From Floricoccus penangensis (GTDB lineage: Bacteria; Bacillota; Bacilli; Lactobacillales; Streptococcaceae), in contig NZ_MKIQ01000027.1 of NCBI RefSeq assembly GCF_001832885.1, positions 186,001-250,000 of the forward strand: a stretch of 64,000 bases of DNA, written 5' to 3'. The notes beneath the pieces were generated by a model. It did not search any database, was not told the DNA's origin, and saw nothing but the letters and a program-made list of their open reading frames with translations. Both the position numbers and the translations under genes were made by a program. Shown here one piece after another: positions 1-8,749 of this stretch (the first letter of the stretch is position 1; each line of letters starts with the position of its first letter).

Positions 1-152
1 AAGCTGGGGACGATGTTACTACTAATTCTGCACTTGGACCGATGGGACAAACAGGATTAGCAGATGGTGTGCATCTTCATTTCGAAGTTCGAGTTGGTAC
101 AACTTGGGAAAATGCACAACGTATTAACCCTCGTGATGTTATTAAGTTCTAG
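1..152 (+). CDS. M23-family peptidase domain, C-terminal end (phage tail protein), partial
   Basis: Only the last 49 codons are in the window; the reading frame is open from base 3 to the TAG at 150-152. The segment carries the HLHFEV motif, the metal-binding end of M23 (LytM-type) glycyl-glycine endopeptidases, followed by an NP pair and the short tail usual after that domain. In phages this domain often sits at the end of a tape-measure or tail-tip protein and opens the cell wall locally during DNA injection. It is followed after 11 bases by another tail gene, which fits that role. The rest of the protein is outside the window, so its full architecture cannot be judged. Confidence 0.75.
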   Translation, partial: AGDDVTTNSALGPMGQTGLADGVHLHFEVRVGTTWENAQRINPRDVIKF

Positions 153-163
153 AAAGGAAATTT

Positions 164-2398
164 ATGCCAAGTTACAAAAAATATTCGGTAGATGAATATA
201 CAGCATTTCTGAAACAACCATTTTCTAAGAATTTTGGAATGAGTGAGGAGCAAGTTGCTGACTGGTTTATGAATGAAGCTGGGTCTTATCAAATCAGAAA
301 AAGTTATGGAGTTACTAAAGCTAATCTGTTAAGTACCTACATTCCTCGTTTAAAACAAGCTTTTGACGGTGGATATTTTGTCTTTCTAGCTATTGCTGCC
401 GGAGAAGGTGGTGGAGCAGGAAATTGGATAAACCATTTTAGTTCTGATACGAGTGTCGGTGGACTAAATTGTATGAATGATGATATTGCATACATTCAAG
501 GATTATCTAAAGCAAACGAACCTGCAATGGAAGCGCCAGAAGTCGCTGGAAGATACGTAGAAGATGTTGCAGGAACAACTCAAAGAGTTTACGATATTGT
601 GCCAAATAAATCTATTGGTGCTTACTTCATTCCGTCTACAATGGCTGGTAATTCTTGGTCATTCGGAGAAAAATGGTCGCTAGCTCACCAAGGACCACGA
701 CCACCAGCAGTTTATTTTGGAAATCCATACGACAAAATAATTGATGTAATTAAAGAGGCAGGAGCTGACCCTTTTGATGGAACGGGTACAACTCCTAATC
801 CATCCGATCCAAAACCACCAATCAAGAAATGTACTCAAACAGAAAGAATTCAAATATTCGATGCTGAGACAGATAAACTACTCAAAGAAGTATTTGTAGA
901 TTCTAAAGAAACTAGATATGACTTAAAAGATAAATATACTGATCTAAAGGGAATTGAAAGTTCAGGTTTCGATATTTGTATAGATTTTGAGTATACAAAA
1001 CCTTTTTATGTAAAATTCCATAGAGTCATGGAAGATTGTAGCGAAGGAGATTTAAACTTACAGCAAATATTCTTCCCGCATTCATATTCAAGAGAAAATA
1101 AAGGCGTTGATTATTGTAGTGATTTCTGTGGCGTATCTATTGTTTTAGGAAAAGGGAAAAGTCAAAGATACTATAAAGGCGAACTACTTGGAGGCGTAAG
1201 TTGGACATTGAAGCCAAATAACGTTCCGTCATGCACGATTAAAATTCCTTCGTTTTATCAGCATGAATTCGAATATCATGACGATATTAAAATTATCATT
1301 AACGATAAAATGTTCGATGGAATTATTATTGATATAGATGCTAGTGAAGATAATCAGACATCCAATGTAAAAATAGATCATAAAATTGCTGAGTGGGAAT
1401 ATAGGCAAATCCCTAATAACTATTTCGTAAGTGAAATAAGCCCTTATGAACTTATGAAGCAATCACCTTTTGTTTATTCTGCAGAATGGTACATTGATAG
1501 TAATGTCAATGATTATCAAGAAAAAATATGGGATTATAATTTTCCTAAAATGAGCCATTTATCTGCACTAAATAAGGCAGTCGAATTGACATGGTATAAC
1601 TGGTGGCGAGTAGGAACTCGTTACGAAAGGTATCTTGAAATCGGAGAATTTGGTGAGAAGAAAAATTATGTATTTTCAAAATATGGCAATTCAAAATACC
1701 ATATTCCGATTTTAAGCGATGTTAAGATTACTCAATCTGCGGCCAATGTTTATAATGTAGCAACAGTATTCAATGATAAATCAGATGATAGTGTTGATGG
1801 TTTAAGTCTTAAATGGGCCTATCTAGAACAACAAAAACTAGGATATCCGATTGAAGAAGGATTTCCAATTGTTATTCTTGATCCAGTAAAAAAAGATAAA
1901 GAAACTTGGCAAAACATATCAAATATTGCCGCAGATACTACATTAGAATTTGCAGTACTTAACGAAAAAAGTATCATTGAAGAGCATGGTGTTCTAATAG
2001 AAAAAGCAGTCAGTATCAGCGATATTTCACAGTATTTTGTATATAAAGGTGACGATACAGTACCAGAAGAAATTCAAAAAAGTGCCTCAATTCAAGCTTA
2101 TAAGAGAATAATCAGTTCTATGAAACAAAAAGGAAAAAGATTATCAATTAATCAATTTAAAGTGGGTAAACTTCCATGCAACATAAATGTCATGGATAAG
2201 GTATGGTTTGACCACAATAATGTTATTTGTATTGAAGAAGATTGCAGATCTAAAAGTAACTGGACTTCAAGGAAGTCTGGTTGGTTTTATATTACTCAAA
2301 TTGATACTACCTTTGATCAAAATCTAGTTGAGACAAATACTATTACATTGAGTAAGGAGGTGTATAAAGATGGCGATTTCTATACAAACAACAAGTAA
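164..2398 (+). CDS. Phage tail/baseplate protein with a possible lysin-like N-terminal domain
   Basis: 744 residues, with AGAAAGGAA upstream as ribosome-binding site. Residues 1 to about 205 are globular and Gly/Trp-rich (for example GEGGGAGNWINHF) and look like a cell-wall-acting tail domain, an inference only. A Pro-rich linker near 205-220 leads to a long beta-rich region (about 225-740). That part resembles siphovirus tail-hub proteins of the Gp37-like type by general pattern: SWTLKPNN, a GIIIDID strand and repeated aromatic positions. It lies between the M23 tail protein and small structural genes, as a tail-tip or baseplate protein should. The exact family is uncertain. Its last 29 bases overlap the next gene. 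Confidence 0.6.
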   Translation: MPSYKKYSVDEYTAFLKQPFSKNFGMSEEQVADWFMNEAGSYQIRKSYGVTKANLLSTYIPRLKQAFDGGYFVFLAIAAGEGGGAGNWINHFSSDTSVGGLNCMNDDIAYIQGLSKANEPAMEAPEVAGRYVEDVAGTTQRVYDIVPNKSIGAYFIPSTMAGNSWSFGEKWSLAHQGPRPPAVYFGNPYDKIIDVIKEAGADPFDGTGTTPNPSDPKPPIKKCTQTERIQIFDAETDKLLKEVFVDSKETRYDLKDKYTDLKGIESSGFDICIDFEYTKPFYVKFHRVMEDCSEGDLNLQQIFFPHSYSRENKGVDYCSDFCGVSIVLGKGKSQRYYKGELLGGVSWTLKPNNVPSCTIKIPSFYQHEFEYHDDIKIIINDKMFDGIIIDIDASEDNQTSNVKIDHKIAEWEYRQIPNNYFVSEISPYELMKQSPFVYSAEWYIDSNVNDYQEKIWDYNFPKMSHLSALNKAVELTWYNWWRVGTRYERYLEIGEFGEKKNYVFSKYGNSKYHIPILSDVKITQSAANVYNVATVFNDKSDDSVDGLSLKWAYLEQQKLGYPIEEGFPIVILDPVKKDKETWQNISNIAADTTLEFAVLNEKSIIEEHGVLIEKAVSISDISQYFVYKGDDTVPEEIQKSASIQAYKRIISSMKQKGKRLSINQFKVGKLPCNINVMDKVWFDHNNVICIEEDCRSKSNWTSRKSGWFYITQIDTTFDQNLVETNTITLSKEVYKDGDFYTNNK

Positions 2399-2864
2399 GA
2401 AGTTAATTGACTCTGTGATATCTATAATTGATAATGAGCGTGAATCTAAGAGGCGTAGTAAGGTAGTTTCGTCATCAATTGATATTCAGTTCAAAGAGCT
2501 ATTAAAAGACCGTAATAAGGTTTATACAGGCTACAGCATACCGAAGAATATATTAACTATTCTAAAGTATGCTTTTAGTTTGCATTTCAGAAGTGATGTA
2601 GATATCAGTGAACTAAGAATCATATTTGCAGATATTGATATTACTGATGCCTTGAAAATTGAATATGAAGATAAGTTTGAGATGATGAATGGATATTTAC
2701 CAGCTAATGTTGATTTTGAAGTTCTTGATATCCTTGATTATCTATATCCGTGGCAAAAGTCAGCAATCATCTCTTCTGGTCGAAAAGAATTCGAAATAAG
2801 AGGTATCGATGATATTGATTGTGACTTTAGTCTGAACATAATTTATAAGAAATTCGAGGAATAA
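2370..2864 (+). CDS. Phage structural protein of unknown family
   Basis: 164 residues. A strong AAGGAGG sits 8 bases before the ATG, inside the end of the upstream tail gene, so the two are translationally coupled. The protein is acidic, with charged helices in the first 60 residues and a DIDITDALKIEYED stretch in the middle. It ends in alternating hydrophobic residues. I do not recognise a family. Position right after the tail/baseplate gene and before the fibre genes suggests a baseplate or tail-completion role, which is inference from gene order only. Confidence 0.55.
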   Translation: MAISIQTTSKKLIDSVISIIDNERESKRRSKVVSSSIDIQFKELLKDRNKVYTGYSIPKNILTILKYAFSLHFRSDVDISELRIIFADIDITDALKIEYEDKFEMMNGYLPANVDFEVLDILDYLYPWQKSAIISSGRKEFEIRGIDDIDCDFSLNIIYKKFEE

Positions 2865-2866
2865 TT

Positions 2867-3043
2867 ATGAAAGATACTACAAAACTTGAAAAGCATCTAG
2901 TAGAACATCCAAAAGATGCACAGGCACAAATCTCATTATTGAAAATAAAGTCAGATAATATATTCAATAAAATCGAATTAAATACAAAAAAGAAGCAAGA
3001 AAGACTTCAAGCAATTCAAAGAAAGAGGAGAAAAAGTGAGTAA
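2867..3043 (+). CDS. Small phage protein, 58 aa, highly basic and helical
   Basis: ATG at 2867 follows the upstream stop by two bases, with GAGGA as ribosome-binding site within the end of that gene. The product has 58 residues, rich in Lys/Gln/Glu, with a very basic C-terminus (KKKQERLQAIQRKRRK) and no cysteine or membrane segment. Its stop at 3041-3043 overlaps the GTG start of the next gene, so it fits tightly into the operon, which is the main support for it being real. Function unknown. Confidence 0.5.
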   Translation: MKDTTKLEKHLVEHPKDAQAQISLLKIKSDNIFNKIELNTKKKQERLQAIQRKRRKSE

Positions 3044-3539
3044 ACCAGTTAATTATTTAGCACAAACAGGAGCTTTAGAGGATTTGGTTTGGTCTATCAT
3101 GAATGATGCTGAAACTGAAGCACATTATGATAGATTAATTCAGTCATTTAAGCGTGATTTAAAAGCTACTCCTGATGAACAAGAACAAGAATATCATGCA
3201 AATGAAATATCAAAGGCAGAACAATATAAGCAGTCAGTAAGACAAGCGAGGTATTCGAAAACAAATATTGCATTAGCTCTAGCGAATAAAGTAGCAGGAG
3301 TAAAAGCAAAAGATAAATATTCATGTATATTCAAGCATCAATTATTATCAATGGCAGAAATGCGTGATAGCCTAGCAGTTATTGATGATGATAATTTACT
3401 TGTAGTTGCTGAAGAAGCTTACGACTTGACTGTAACTAATGCAAGTATTTCAATTGCTGAATTTCTTGGCCTTGAAGTTGAATCTTGTATGGCTTGCTTA
3501 TTCGAGAAAAATAAAATAGAAAAGGCGGTAACTGAATGA
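3036..3539 (+). CDS. Phage protein of unknown function (167 aa, helical)
   Basis: Starts with GTG behind AGAGGAGAAAAA and overlaps both its neighbours, as is usual for phage late genes. The protein is predicted mostly helical. It has a charged first half (acidic and Gln-rich around residues 45-70) and a second half containing two Cys in SCMACLF near the C-terminus. No recognised domain. Placed between baseplate-like genes and a fibre gene, it may be a small tail accessory or chaperone-like protein, but nothing in the sequence proves this. The next gene starts 4 bases before its stop. Confidence 0.5.
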   Translation: MSKPVNYLAQTGALEDLVWSIMNDAETEAHYDRLIQSFKRDLKATPDEQEQEYHANEISKAEQYKQSVRQARYSKTNIALALANKVAGVKAKDKYSCIFKHQLLSMAEMRDSLAVIDDDNLLVVAEEAYDLTVTNASISIAEFLGLEVESCMACLFEKNKIEKAVTE

Positions 3540-5122
3540 AAATTTTAACATGCCCTGACAATTGTAAAATGGTTATTGAAGACCATAAACATGTCAGCAA
3601 AGATGAATCAGTAATAATAACAGGAAACGATACTCTTGAAGTCAACTTCGAGGTTAGCAAAGAAATTCAAGACCAAATTGAAAGCAATAAAGCGGCTTCT
3701 AAAAAGAATTCTGATGATATTGATAAAATCAGAGATAAAGTTGGGAAAAATACAATTGATATCATTGATTTAACTGAGCAAACGAATAAAAATACTGAGG
3801 ATTTAACTGTGCTCAATAGCCGCTTTGCTCACAAAGTACGTTTTGAAGATAATGGGGACGGAACTTACAAGACCATTTACGATGATAAGGTTCTTTATGC
3901 TTCAACTCCTTACGATGATAATGAAGCAGGAGTTCCTATACAAGAATATCTAAATAAAGACTATCCAAGCAGTGAAGTTGGTACTGATGGGACAATCTAT
4001 CTGCAACCTCTTATCAGAGATATTGATGGTGTCAAAACTATTGTTCAGTTCATAGCTACTAAAGATAAAGTTACTATTGAGAAAAATGATAGTATGCCAA
4101 TTGACTTATTGAATAGAATTGGAGAACTCGAAAAAAGCGATAATATTCAAAATCAAAGTATTGAAAAGCTTGAAATAGACTTCTTGAATCATCTTAAGCA
4201 AAAAGCTTGGACAATCCTTACTGGAAATGTAGACCTCAATAAGATTACAAAAGACGGTAAATATTTTTTACAAACAAATGCTACCAAGCTAAATGCTCCT
4301 CGTTCTGGGTGGGCGTACTTATATGTATCAAATCCAATGGGAGATAGTAGTAGGATTCTTCAAGAATATTTCTATGATATCGCTAATGATAATTACAGTC
4401 GTGTATATCGTAAAGAGCAAGACAAGTGGACCGACTGGAGTAAAACTGTAAATACACCTTTGCCAACACCAATTGAATATGCAGATCAAATACGTTTTGA
4501 AAAATCAGCAGAAGATACTTATAAAGTTATCGTAAATGGTAAAAATGTTTCTGAAAATGCTACCTTAACTAATGCAACTAATCCTCAAAAGAGTTTTGAA
4601 GGCTATTTGAATGCTGACATACCTGCGATTAATTTTGAAGGCAGTTACATTGCTTCATCAAATGAAATTAACGGCGTAACACAAATTATGTATATTTTGT
4701 CATCGAATAGTATATTTTTTGTTAATTCAAACTTTGTTGGTGCAGTTGTAAGCACTAATGGCTCTTTGAACGTGACTACTTCGCCACTCGGAATAGTTGA
4801 TTTGAAAGTAAATCCTAGTAGCTTACCACATCCAACTGCTCATTCAGCTAGGGTAGTGTTAGTATCAACTGGAAAATATGATATTTATTATGATGGTGTA
4901 AAAACTTTTAGTGGAGTAACCGGTACTTCTAAAAATTTATACTATATGAGTGCTAATACTCTAGGTCAAGATATGCCAGCATTTAAGCAAAATGATGGAA
5001 CGATCATTATCAGTCCTGTTATGTATTCAACTTCTGGTGTTCTCGGTGGAGATTATATAGCTTCGTGGACTATCAATAACACAAGCATTACAGAGAAGTA
5101 TGCGAAAATGACATTGATTTAA
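3536..5122 (+). CDS. Phage tail fibre / receptor-binding-like protein
   Basis: 528 residues. The N-terminus (MKILTCPDNCK) is a short Cys-Pro module that also opens the next large gene in altered form. Residues about 45-100 form a heptad-like coiled coil (SKKNSDDIDKIRDKVGKNT and similar), the usual trimerisation stalk of fibres. The rest is beta-rich, with two related stretches beginning VRFED/IRFEK at about residues 100 and 320, suggesting repeated fibre or carbohydrate-binding modules. No catalytic motif is evident. Coiled coil, length and placement upstream of the lysis genes support a host-recognition fibre; the receptor is unknown. Confidence 0.65.
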   Translation: MKILTCPDNCKMVIEDHKHVSKDESVIITGNDTLEVNFEVSKEIQDQIESNKAASKKNSDDIDKIRDKVGKNTIDIIDLTEQTNKNTEDLTVLNSRFAHKVRFEDNGDGTYKTIYDDKVLYASTPYDDNEAGVPIQEYLNKDYPSSEVGTDGTIYLQPLIRDIDGVKTIVQFIATKDKVTIEKNDSMPIDLLNRIGELEKSDNIQNQSIEKLEIDFLNHLKQKAWTILTGNVDLNKITKDGKYFLQTNATKLNAPRSGWAYLYVSNPMGDSSRILQEYFYDIANDNYSRVYRKEQDKWTDWSKTVNTPLPTPIEYADQIRFEKSAEDTYKVIVNGKNVSENATLTNATNPQKSFEGYLNADIPAINFEGSYIASSNEINGVTQIMYILSSNSIFFVNSNFVGAVVSTNGSLNVTTSPLGIVDLKVNPSSLPHPTAHSARVVLVSTGKYDIYYDGVKTFSGVTGTSKNLYYMSANTLGQDMPAFKQNDGTIIISPVMYSTSGVLGGDYIASWTINNTSITEKYAKMTLI

Positions 5123-5132
5123 AGGAGACAAA

Positions 5133-6050
5133 ATGAGAATTGTACAATGCCCAGGCACGGGTGAAAAGATAGTCGTAGAAGAAGTTTGCAACTGTACAGA
5201 AGTAAAAATTGATAGTCCAAATAAATCAGTAGATATAAAAAAAGATGACAAAGGTTATCATCTTGAAGTTGAAAAAGGTTCTTTAGATAAAGTTGTAAGA
5301 CCAGCTGAATATAATACAAATCCAATTAAATACTATAAAGAAGGTAGAGATAGCTTCACAGGCGAAGGTGCATTCTTACCTTGGTACGACTATACAGGAA
5401 ATGTTCCAGAAGATGTCATTTTAGTTAATGATATTAAAACAAGAATAGGCTCTGCTGATAGTTTAGGTAATGGAGTTGAAGGGACACCAGGAGATGATTT
5501 AATTAGGTTAAATCAGAAGACTAGTAAAAGCAATACTATTTCTTATGACACTTCAAGGCCATTTTATTTATGGGCTATTGAACAATTTGAAACTTTATTT
5601 GCTGTAAAAAATGGAATCGTTACTCATGTTGGGAAAAAAGCTAGATGGATTGGCAATAATGAAGATGAAGCAACTGGTAAAGTCCAAATCAACTGGACTA
5701 GAGTTAGCGAAGATGATTCTAAAATAAGGAACTTTAGATTTACTGATGTTGTTTGGGGAAGTGAAGGAGATGGTGCAATAGCATTTACGGCTACTATATT
5801 ATTAAATGACGAAACTATTAATGATGGTATATATCAAGCAGAAGTTAATTATAGCGGGATTACAAAAGAACAAGCTAAAGATTTTGTTAATTCAAACAGT
5901 CAAATGGGTTCTGTATTTGAAATAACATTGTCATATCCAATATATGATTATCATATAAATAGTTATTTAGCGGCAGTAGAACGTTATTCTGCAAATTCAC
6001 TAATTATTAGACAAACTAAAATTTTAAATATTAGTTTAATTGGAAATTAA
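5133..6050 (+). CDS. Second phage fibre-like protein sharing the Cys-Pro N-terminal module
   Basis: 305 residues, with AAGGAGA 6 bases before ATG. It begins MRIVQCPGTGEKIVVEE, clearly like the start of the preceding fibre (MKILTCPDNCKMVIED), followed by a second Cys pair (CNC). The C-terminal two thirds is unrelated to the upstream fibre: soluble, beta-rich, with WYDYTG, AIEQFETLFAVKNG and WTRVSEDD segments. The shared start with different distal parts suggests that both attach to the same tail structure through the N-terminal module and carry different outer domains. That is inference; no known receptor-binding family is recognised. Confidence 0.55.
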   Translation: MRIVQCPGTGEKIVVEEVCNCTEVKIDSPNKSVDIKKDDKGYHLEVEKGSLDKVVRPAEYNTNPIKYYKEGRDSFTGEGAFLPWYDYTGNVPEDVILVNDIKTRIGSADSLGNGVEGTPGDDLIRLNQKTSKSNTISYDTSRPFYLWAIEQFETLFAVKNGIVTHVGKKARWIGNNEDEATGKVQINWTRVSEDDSKIRNFRFTDVVWGSEGDGAIAFTATILLNDETINDGIYQAEVNYSGITKEQAKDFVNSNSQMGSVFEITLSYPIYDYHINSYLAAVERYSANSLIIRQTKILNISLIGN

Positions 6051-6062
6051 AGGAGAAAAAAT

Positions 6063-6443
6063 ATGCACTCGTTAGAAATAGAATTTTATTTAGGCAAGAA
6101 GAAAAAAGAATTGGAAAAAGTTAATTATGTCCTTGACACATTTCCTACTTTTAGAAAGTATCAAACTAAAATTTTAGGAGAGAAAAATCTAAATAAAATG
6201 GAGCAGGCTTATAAAGATGAAAAGGTTAAACTAGAGTCTGAAATCGCTCAGCTTGAAGAAGATTTAGCAGAAGCACGCAAGCGTGAAGAACTTGAAGATG
6301 CAAAAGAATCTCAAATCATTAAGATTAATGAATCTAGTCTATCTGATAAGGATAAAGAAAAGTACATTAAACTAGTTCAAGAATCAAAAGATATAACTTT
6401 GTTACAAAAAATAATTGATGTTTTACTTAAATTGATTGGTTAG
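6063..6443 (+). CDS. Coiled-coil phage protein
   Basis: 126 residues, AAAGGAG upstream. Almost entirely helical and highly charged. A coiled-coil region at about residues 40-85 contains EQAYKDEKVKLESEIAQLEE, and the C-terminus is amphipathic (LLQKIIDVLLKLIG). It sits 12 bases after the fibre gene and 12 before the holin-region membrane gene. Small coiled-coil proteins of this kind occur before phage holins, but I cannot assign a family. Confidence 0.5.
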   Translation: MHSLEIEFYLGKKKKELEKVNYVLDTFPTFRKYQTKILGEKNLNKMEQAYKDEKVKLESEIAQLEEDLAEARKREELEDAKESQIIKINESSLSDKDKEKYIKLVQESKDITLLQKIIDVLLKLIG

Positions 6444-6455
6444 AAAGAAGGGAAG

Positions 6456-6797
6456 ATGGAGTTTTGGAATAAAATACTAGAAGTAAATAGTTTAGTTTTG
6501 ATGTTAGGGTTTGGAGGCATTGGAGCAGGATTTAAGTGGGTAATCAGTCAAATTAAAGCTTTGAAATCCAAGTTTAAGAATCTTGAATATGCAAATGTTG
6601 CAATCTTGCATGATAAGATTTACAGTCGATGCAATGAAGCTTTGCGAGACGGATGGATATCAGTTGATGATTTAGAAAACCTTGAATATCTTTGGAAAGG
6701 ATATAAGAATTTGGGAGGTAATGGTACTGGCGAGACTATTTATAAAAAAGTTCTTGCTTTACCTAATCTGCCTATTAAAGGAGTAGAAAATGGATAA
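6456..6797 (+). CDS. Small phage membrane protein beside the holin
   Basis: 113 residues. There is one N-terminal membrane segment (about residues 9-31, VNSLVLMLGFGGIGAGFKWV), then a charged linker and a soluble part with RDGWIS..DLENLEYLWKGY..LGGNGTG. This layout matches small proteins often found next to phage holins in Lactobacillales. They are often called holin-associated or antiholin-like, but their role is not settled. The gene overlaps the next holin gene by 8 bases, so the two are co-translated. A lysis-timing role is therefore likely by context. Confidence 0.6.
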   Translation: MEFWNKILEVNSLVLMLGFGGIGAGFKWVISQIKALKSKFKNLEYANVAILHDKIYSRCNEALRDGWISVDDLENLEYLWKGYKNLGGNGTGETIYKKVLALPNLPIKGVENG

Positions 6798-7059
6798 AAT
6801 TATTGCAGTTGTACCTGTAATTGGCACATTGGTCTTTGCAGTTACAAGTTTGATTAAAAAAGAATTACCTAACAATAAACACTTACCAGTCATCAATTGC
6901 GTGACTGGTATTTCTTTGGGCTTAATCTATGCATTAACAATCGTGCGTGGAGAATTCGCAATTTATGGATGGGCTGGTTTTATTGCTGGTCTAAGTGCAG
7001 GAGGCTTTTATGACTTAGGAAAGTCATACTTAGGAGGTAAAGATTATGGCAGTAGATAA
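6790..7059 (+). CDS. Phage holin
   Basis: 89 residues. Hydrophobic segments lie at about residues 4-21, 33-52 and 58-78, followed by a short charged C-terminus (GKSYLGGKDYGSR). The glycine-rich WAGFIAGLSAGGFYDLG segment is typical of A118-type holins. Holins form lesions in the cytoplasmic membrane so the endolysin can reach the wall. The gene overlaps the upstream membrane gene by 8 bases and the downstream endolysin by 14 bases, giving the classic lysis cassette. Confidence comes from topology, size and position. Confidence 0.8.
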   Translation: MDKIIAVVPVIGTLVFAVTSLIKKELPNNKHLPVINCVTGISLGLIYALTIVRGEFAIYGWAGFIAGLSAGGFYDLGKSYLGGKDYGSR

Positions 7060-7786
7060 TAATAAAGTAGTGCAATGGTTTAGAAATCAAGTTGGTAAAA
7101 TAACTTACTCGATGTATGGTAGTAGAAATGGCACTGATGGTACTGGTGATTGTTCAGGATGTGTTGTTCAAGCAATTAGAGATTCAGGAGGGAAGCCTTA
7201 TGCATACTTATATAATACTGATAGTATGCACCAATACTTGCTAGACAATGGTTATAAGTTGGTTGCTGAAAATACTGAATGGAATGCAAAAGCTGGAGAT
7301 GTCTATATCTTTGGGAAACGCGGACAATCTGGAGGTGCAGCAGGACATACAGGAGTTATTTCAACAAATGACCCGAATGCTAAAGAAATATCATGCGATT
7401 ATTCGACTGGTGGAGCAGTAGGAAGTGCTATTCAAGAATATGTATTTGATCAATATTATGGATGGGATGGAGAACCGTATTTTTATGTTTATAGAAATGA
7501 AAACAGCACACCTACAACCCCACAAAAGCCTACAGAAAGCTCTTGGGTTAAAGAAGAGGGTATTTATACCCCTTACTCAAATGTTGTGCTTAGAAAAGGT
7601 GCTAGCACCTCTGATAGTGCTATTTCAACCATCAAAGGTGGAAACAAGATTAAGTATGATGCTTATAAAGTTGATGCTAATGGCTATGTATGGATTAGAC
7701 AACCTCGAGGCAATAATTATGGCTATATAGCAACTGGAAATAGTAAAAATTGCAAACGCTCAACATGGTGGGGAACGTTTAAATAG
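7046..7786 (+). CDS. Endolysin: amidase_5 peptidoglycan hydrolase with C-terminal SH3 wall-binding domain
   Basis: 246 residues; TTAGGAGG 7 bases before ATG. Residues 1 to about 150 match the phage peptidoglycan hydrolase family amidase_5, an NlpC/P60-like fold. The catalytic Cys lies in GDCSGCV near residue 36, the His in AAGHTGVIS near 101, and AGDVYIFG lies between. A Thr/Pro linker follows (STPTTPQKPT), then an SH3_5 domain from about 170 to the end with WVKEEGIYTP, VVLRKG and VWIRQPRG. The enzyme cuts the host cell wall at the end of the lytic cycle, after holin action. The Pal amidase of pneumococcal phage Dp-1 belongs to the same family. Confidence 0.88.
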   Translation: MAVDNNKVVQWFRNQVGKITYSMYGSRNGTDGTGDCSGCVVQAIRDSGGKPYAYLYNTDSMHQYLLDNGYKLVAENTEWNAKAGDVYIFGKRGQSGGAAGHTGVISTNDPNAKEISCDYSTGGAVGSAIQEYVFDQYYGWDGEPYFYVYRNENSTPTTPQKPTESSWVKEEGIYTPYSNVVLRKGASTSDSAISTIKGGNKIKYDAYKVDANGYVWIRQPRGNNYGYIATGNSKNCKRSTWWGTFK

Positions 7787-7798
7787 GAGGTATCAAGT

Positions 7799-8740
7799 AT
7801 GGGATGTAGTAGTTGTGGAAGTAGTGGAGGAAGTATCAACGGCGTGAATACAACTGGTGATTGTAGCGACAGAAAGTTAGTTGATACTGAAAAAGCAAAA
7901 AAAGTAATTCAAAACGGTAATTCAAATTTTTGTTTTTCAGAAGTAGATGATGATATTTGCAAGTCGTTAGCGAACAACGAAGGAATTAATCCAACCGAAA
8001 AAAGCAAACATTCCGATTGTGAAGATTTGAAAGCTTTAAACGATTTAGGAATGGGAGATGTACATAATTCGTTGAAATTTCTAGATATGTGTGATGTAGA
8101 AGCATGGAAGTGTTGGTTATTTAGCTTAGTTACTTGGATTTGGAATATCAACAAAGCTATGATTTGTGCTATTTGTGGTTTATGGGATGCTCTAGATAAG
8201 CAGAATTGGGAAATCAATACTAAGTATGAAATTACTGAAGAAACACCAGGAATGTCAGTAACAATTGACAGAACGACTGGAGATTTTGAGTTCAAGTATT
8301 CAGATTGGATTAAACCAAGCGACCCTACGTCTAGGATTGGGCAAGGGATTATCACAGGTACTGTAAATTTTGGTATGCGTTCTGCAGACAATGGAGCGTT
8401 CGATTGGCAGATTAGAGATGTTTTAGTTAAAAAAATTGAATATATTTCAGATGGCAAAAATGCAAATATTGATTTCGTTATACATCTGTATGTTAAAGAT
8501 TCTTCTGAACAAGAAATCTATACTAAAGCACATAATTCAAATAGCAGTTTCTCAGAAAATATCAATAAAACAATAAAAATTGATAAAAAAGGTACTGTAA
8601 AAAAAGGCGAATCAAGTGGTTGGATTCAATTCTTAGAATTGTACAATGATAATTTGCAAACTTCGCTAGATGATAGAGCAAATGTAAAGATTGAATTCAA
8701 AAATAATAATAAAGGTAATCCACCAGCATATATAGAATAG
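7799..8740 (+). CDS. Cysteine-rich phage protein, first of two tandem paralogues
   Basis: 313 residues, GGAGG 9 bases before ATG. The start MGCSSCG leads into a region with regularly placed cysteines: NSNFCF, DDDICKSL, HSDCEDL, DMCDVEAWKC and AMICAICGLWD, ending in a Trp-rich hydrophobic stretch near residues 103-127. The next gene has the same framework at about 45% identity over the first 150 residues. The second half (about 140-313) differs completely from its paralogue and is a soluble beta-rich domain. No known family is recognised. It lies just after the endolysin and has no signal peptide, so it could be a late structural protein, a surface-exposed decoration or a superinfection-exclusion factor. 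Confidence 0.55.
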   Translation: MGCSSCGSSGGSINGVNTTGDCSDRKLVDTEKAKKVIQNGNSNFCFSEVDDDICKSLANNEGINPTEKSKHSDCEDLKALNDLGMGDVHNSLKFLDMCDVEAWKCWLFSLVTWIWNINKAMICAICGLWDALDKQNWEINTKYEITEETPGMSVTIDRTTGDFEFKYSDWIKPSDPTSRIGQGIITGTVNFGMRSADNGAFDWQIRDVLVKKIEYISDGKNANIDFVIHLYVKDSSEQEIYTKAHNSNSSFSENINKTIKIDKKGTVKKGESSGWIQFLELYNDNLQTSLDDRANVKIEFKNNNKGNPPAYIE

Positions 8741-8749
8741 GAGACAAAT

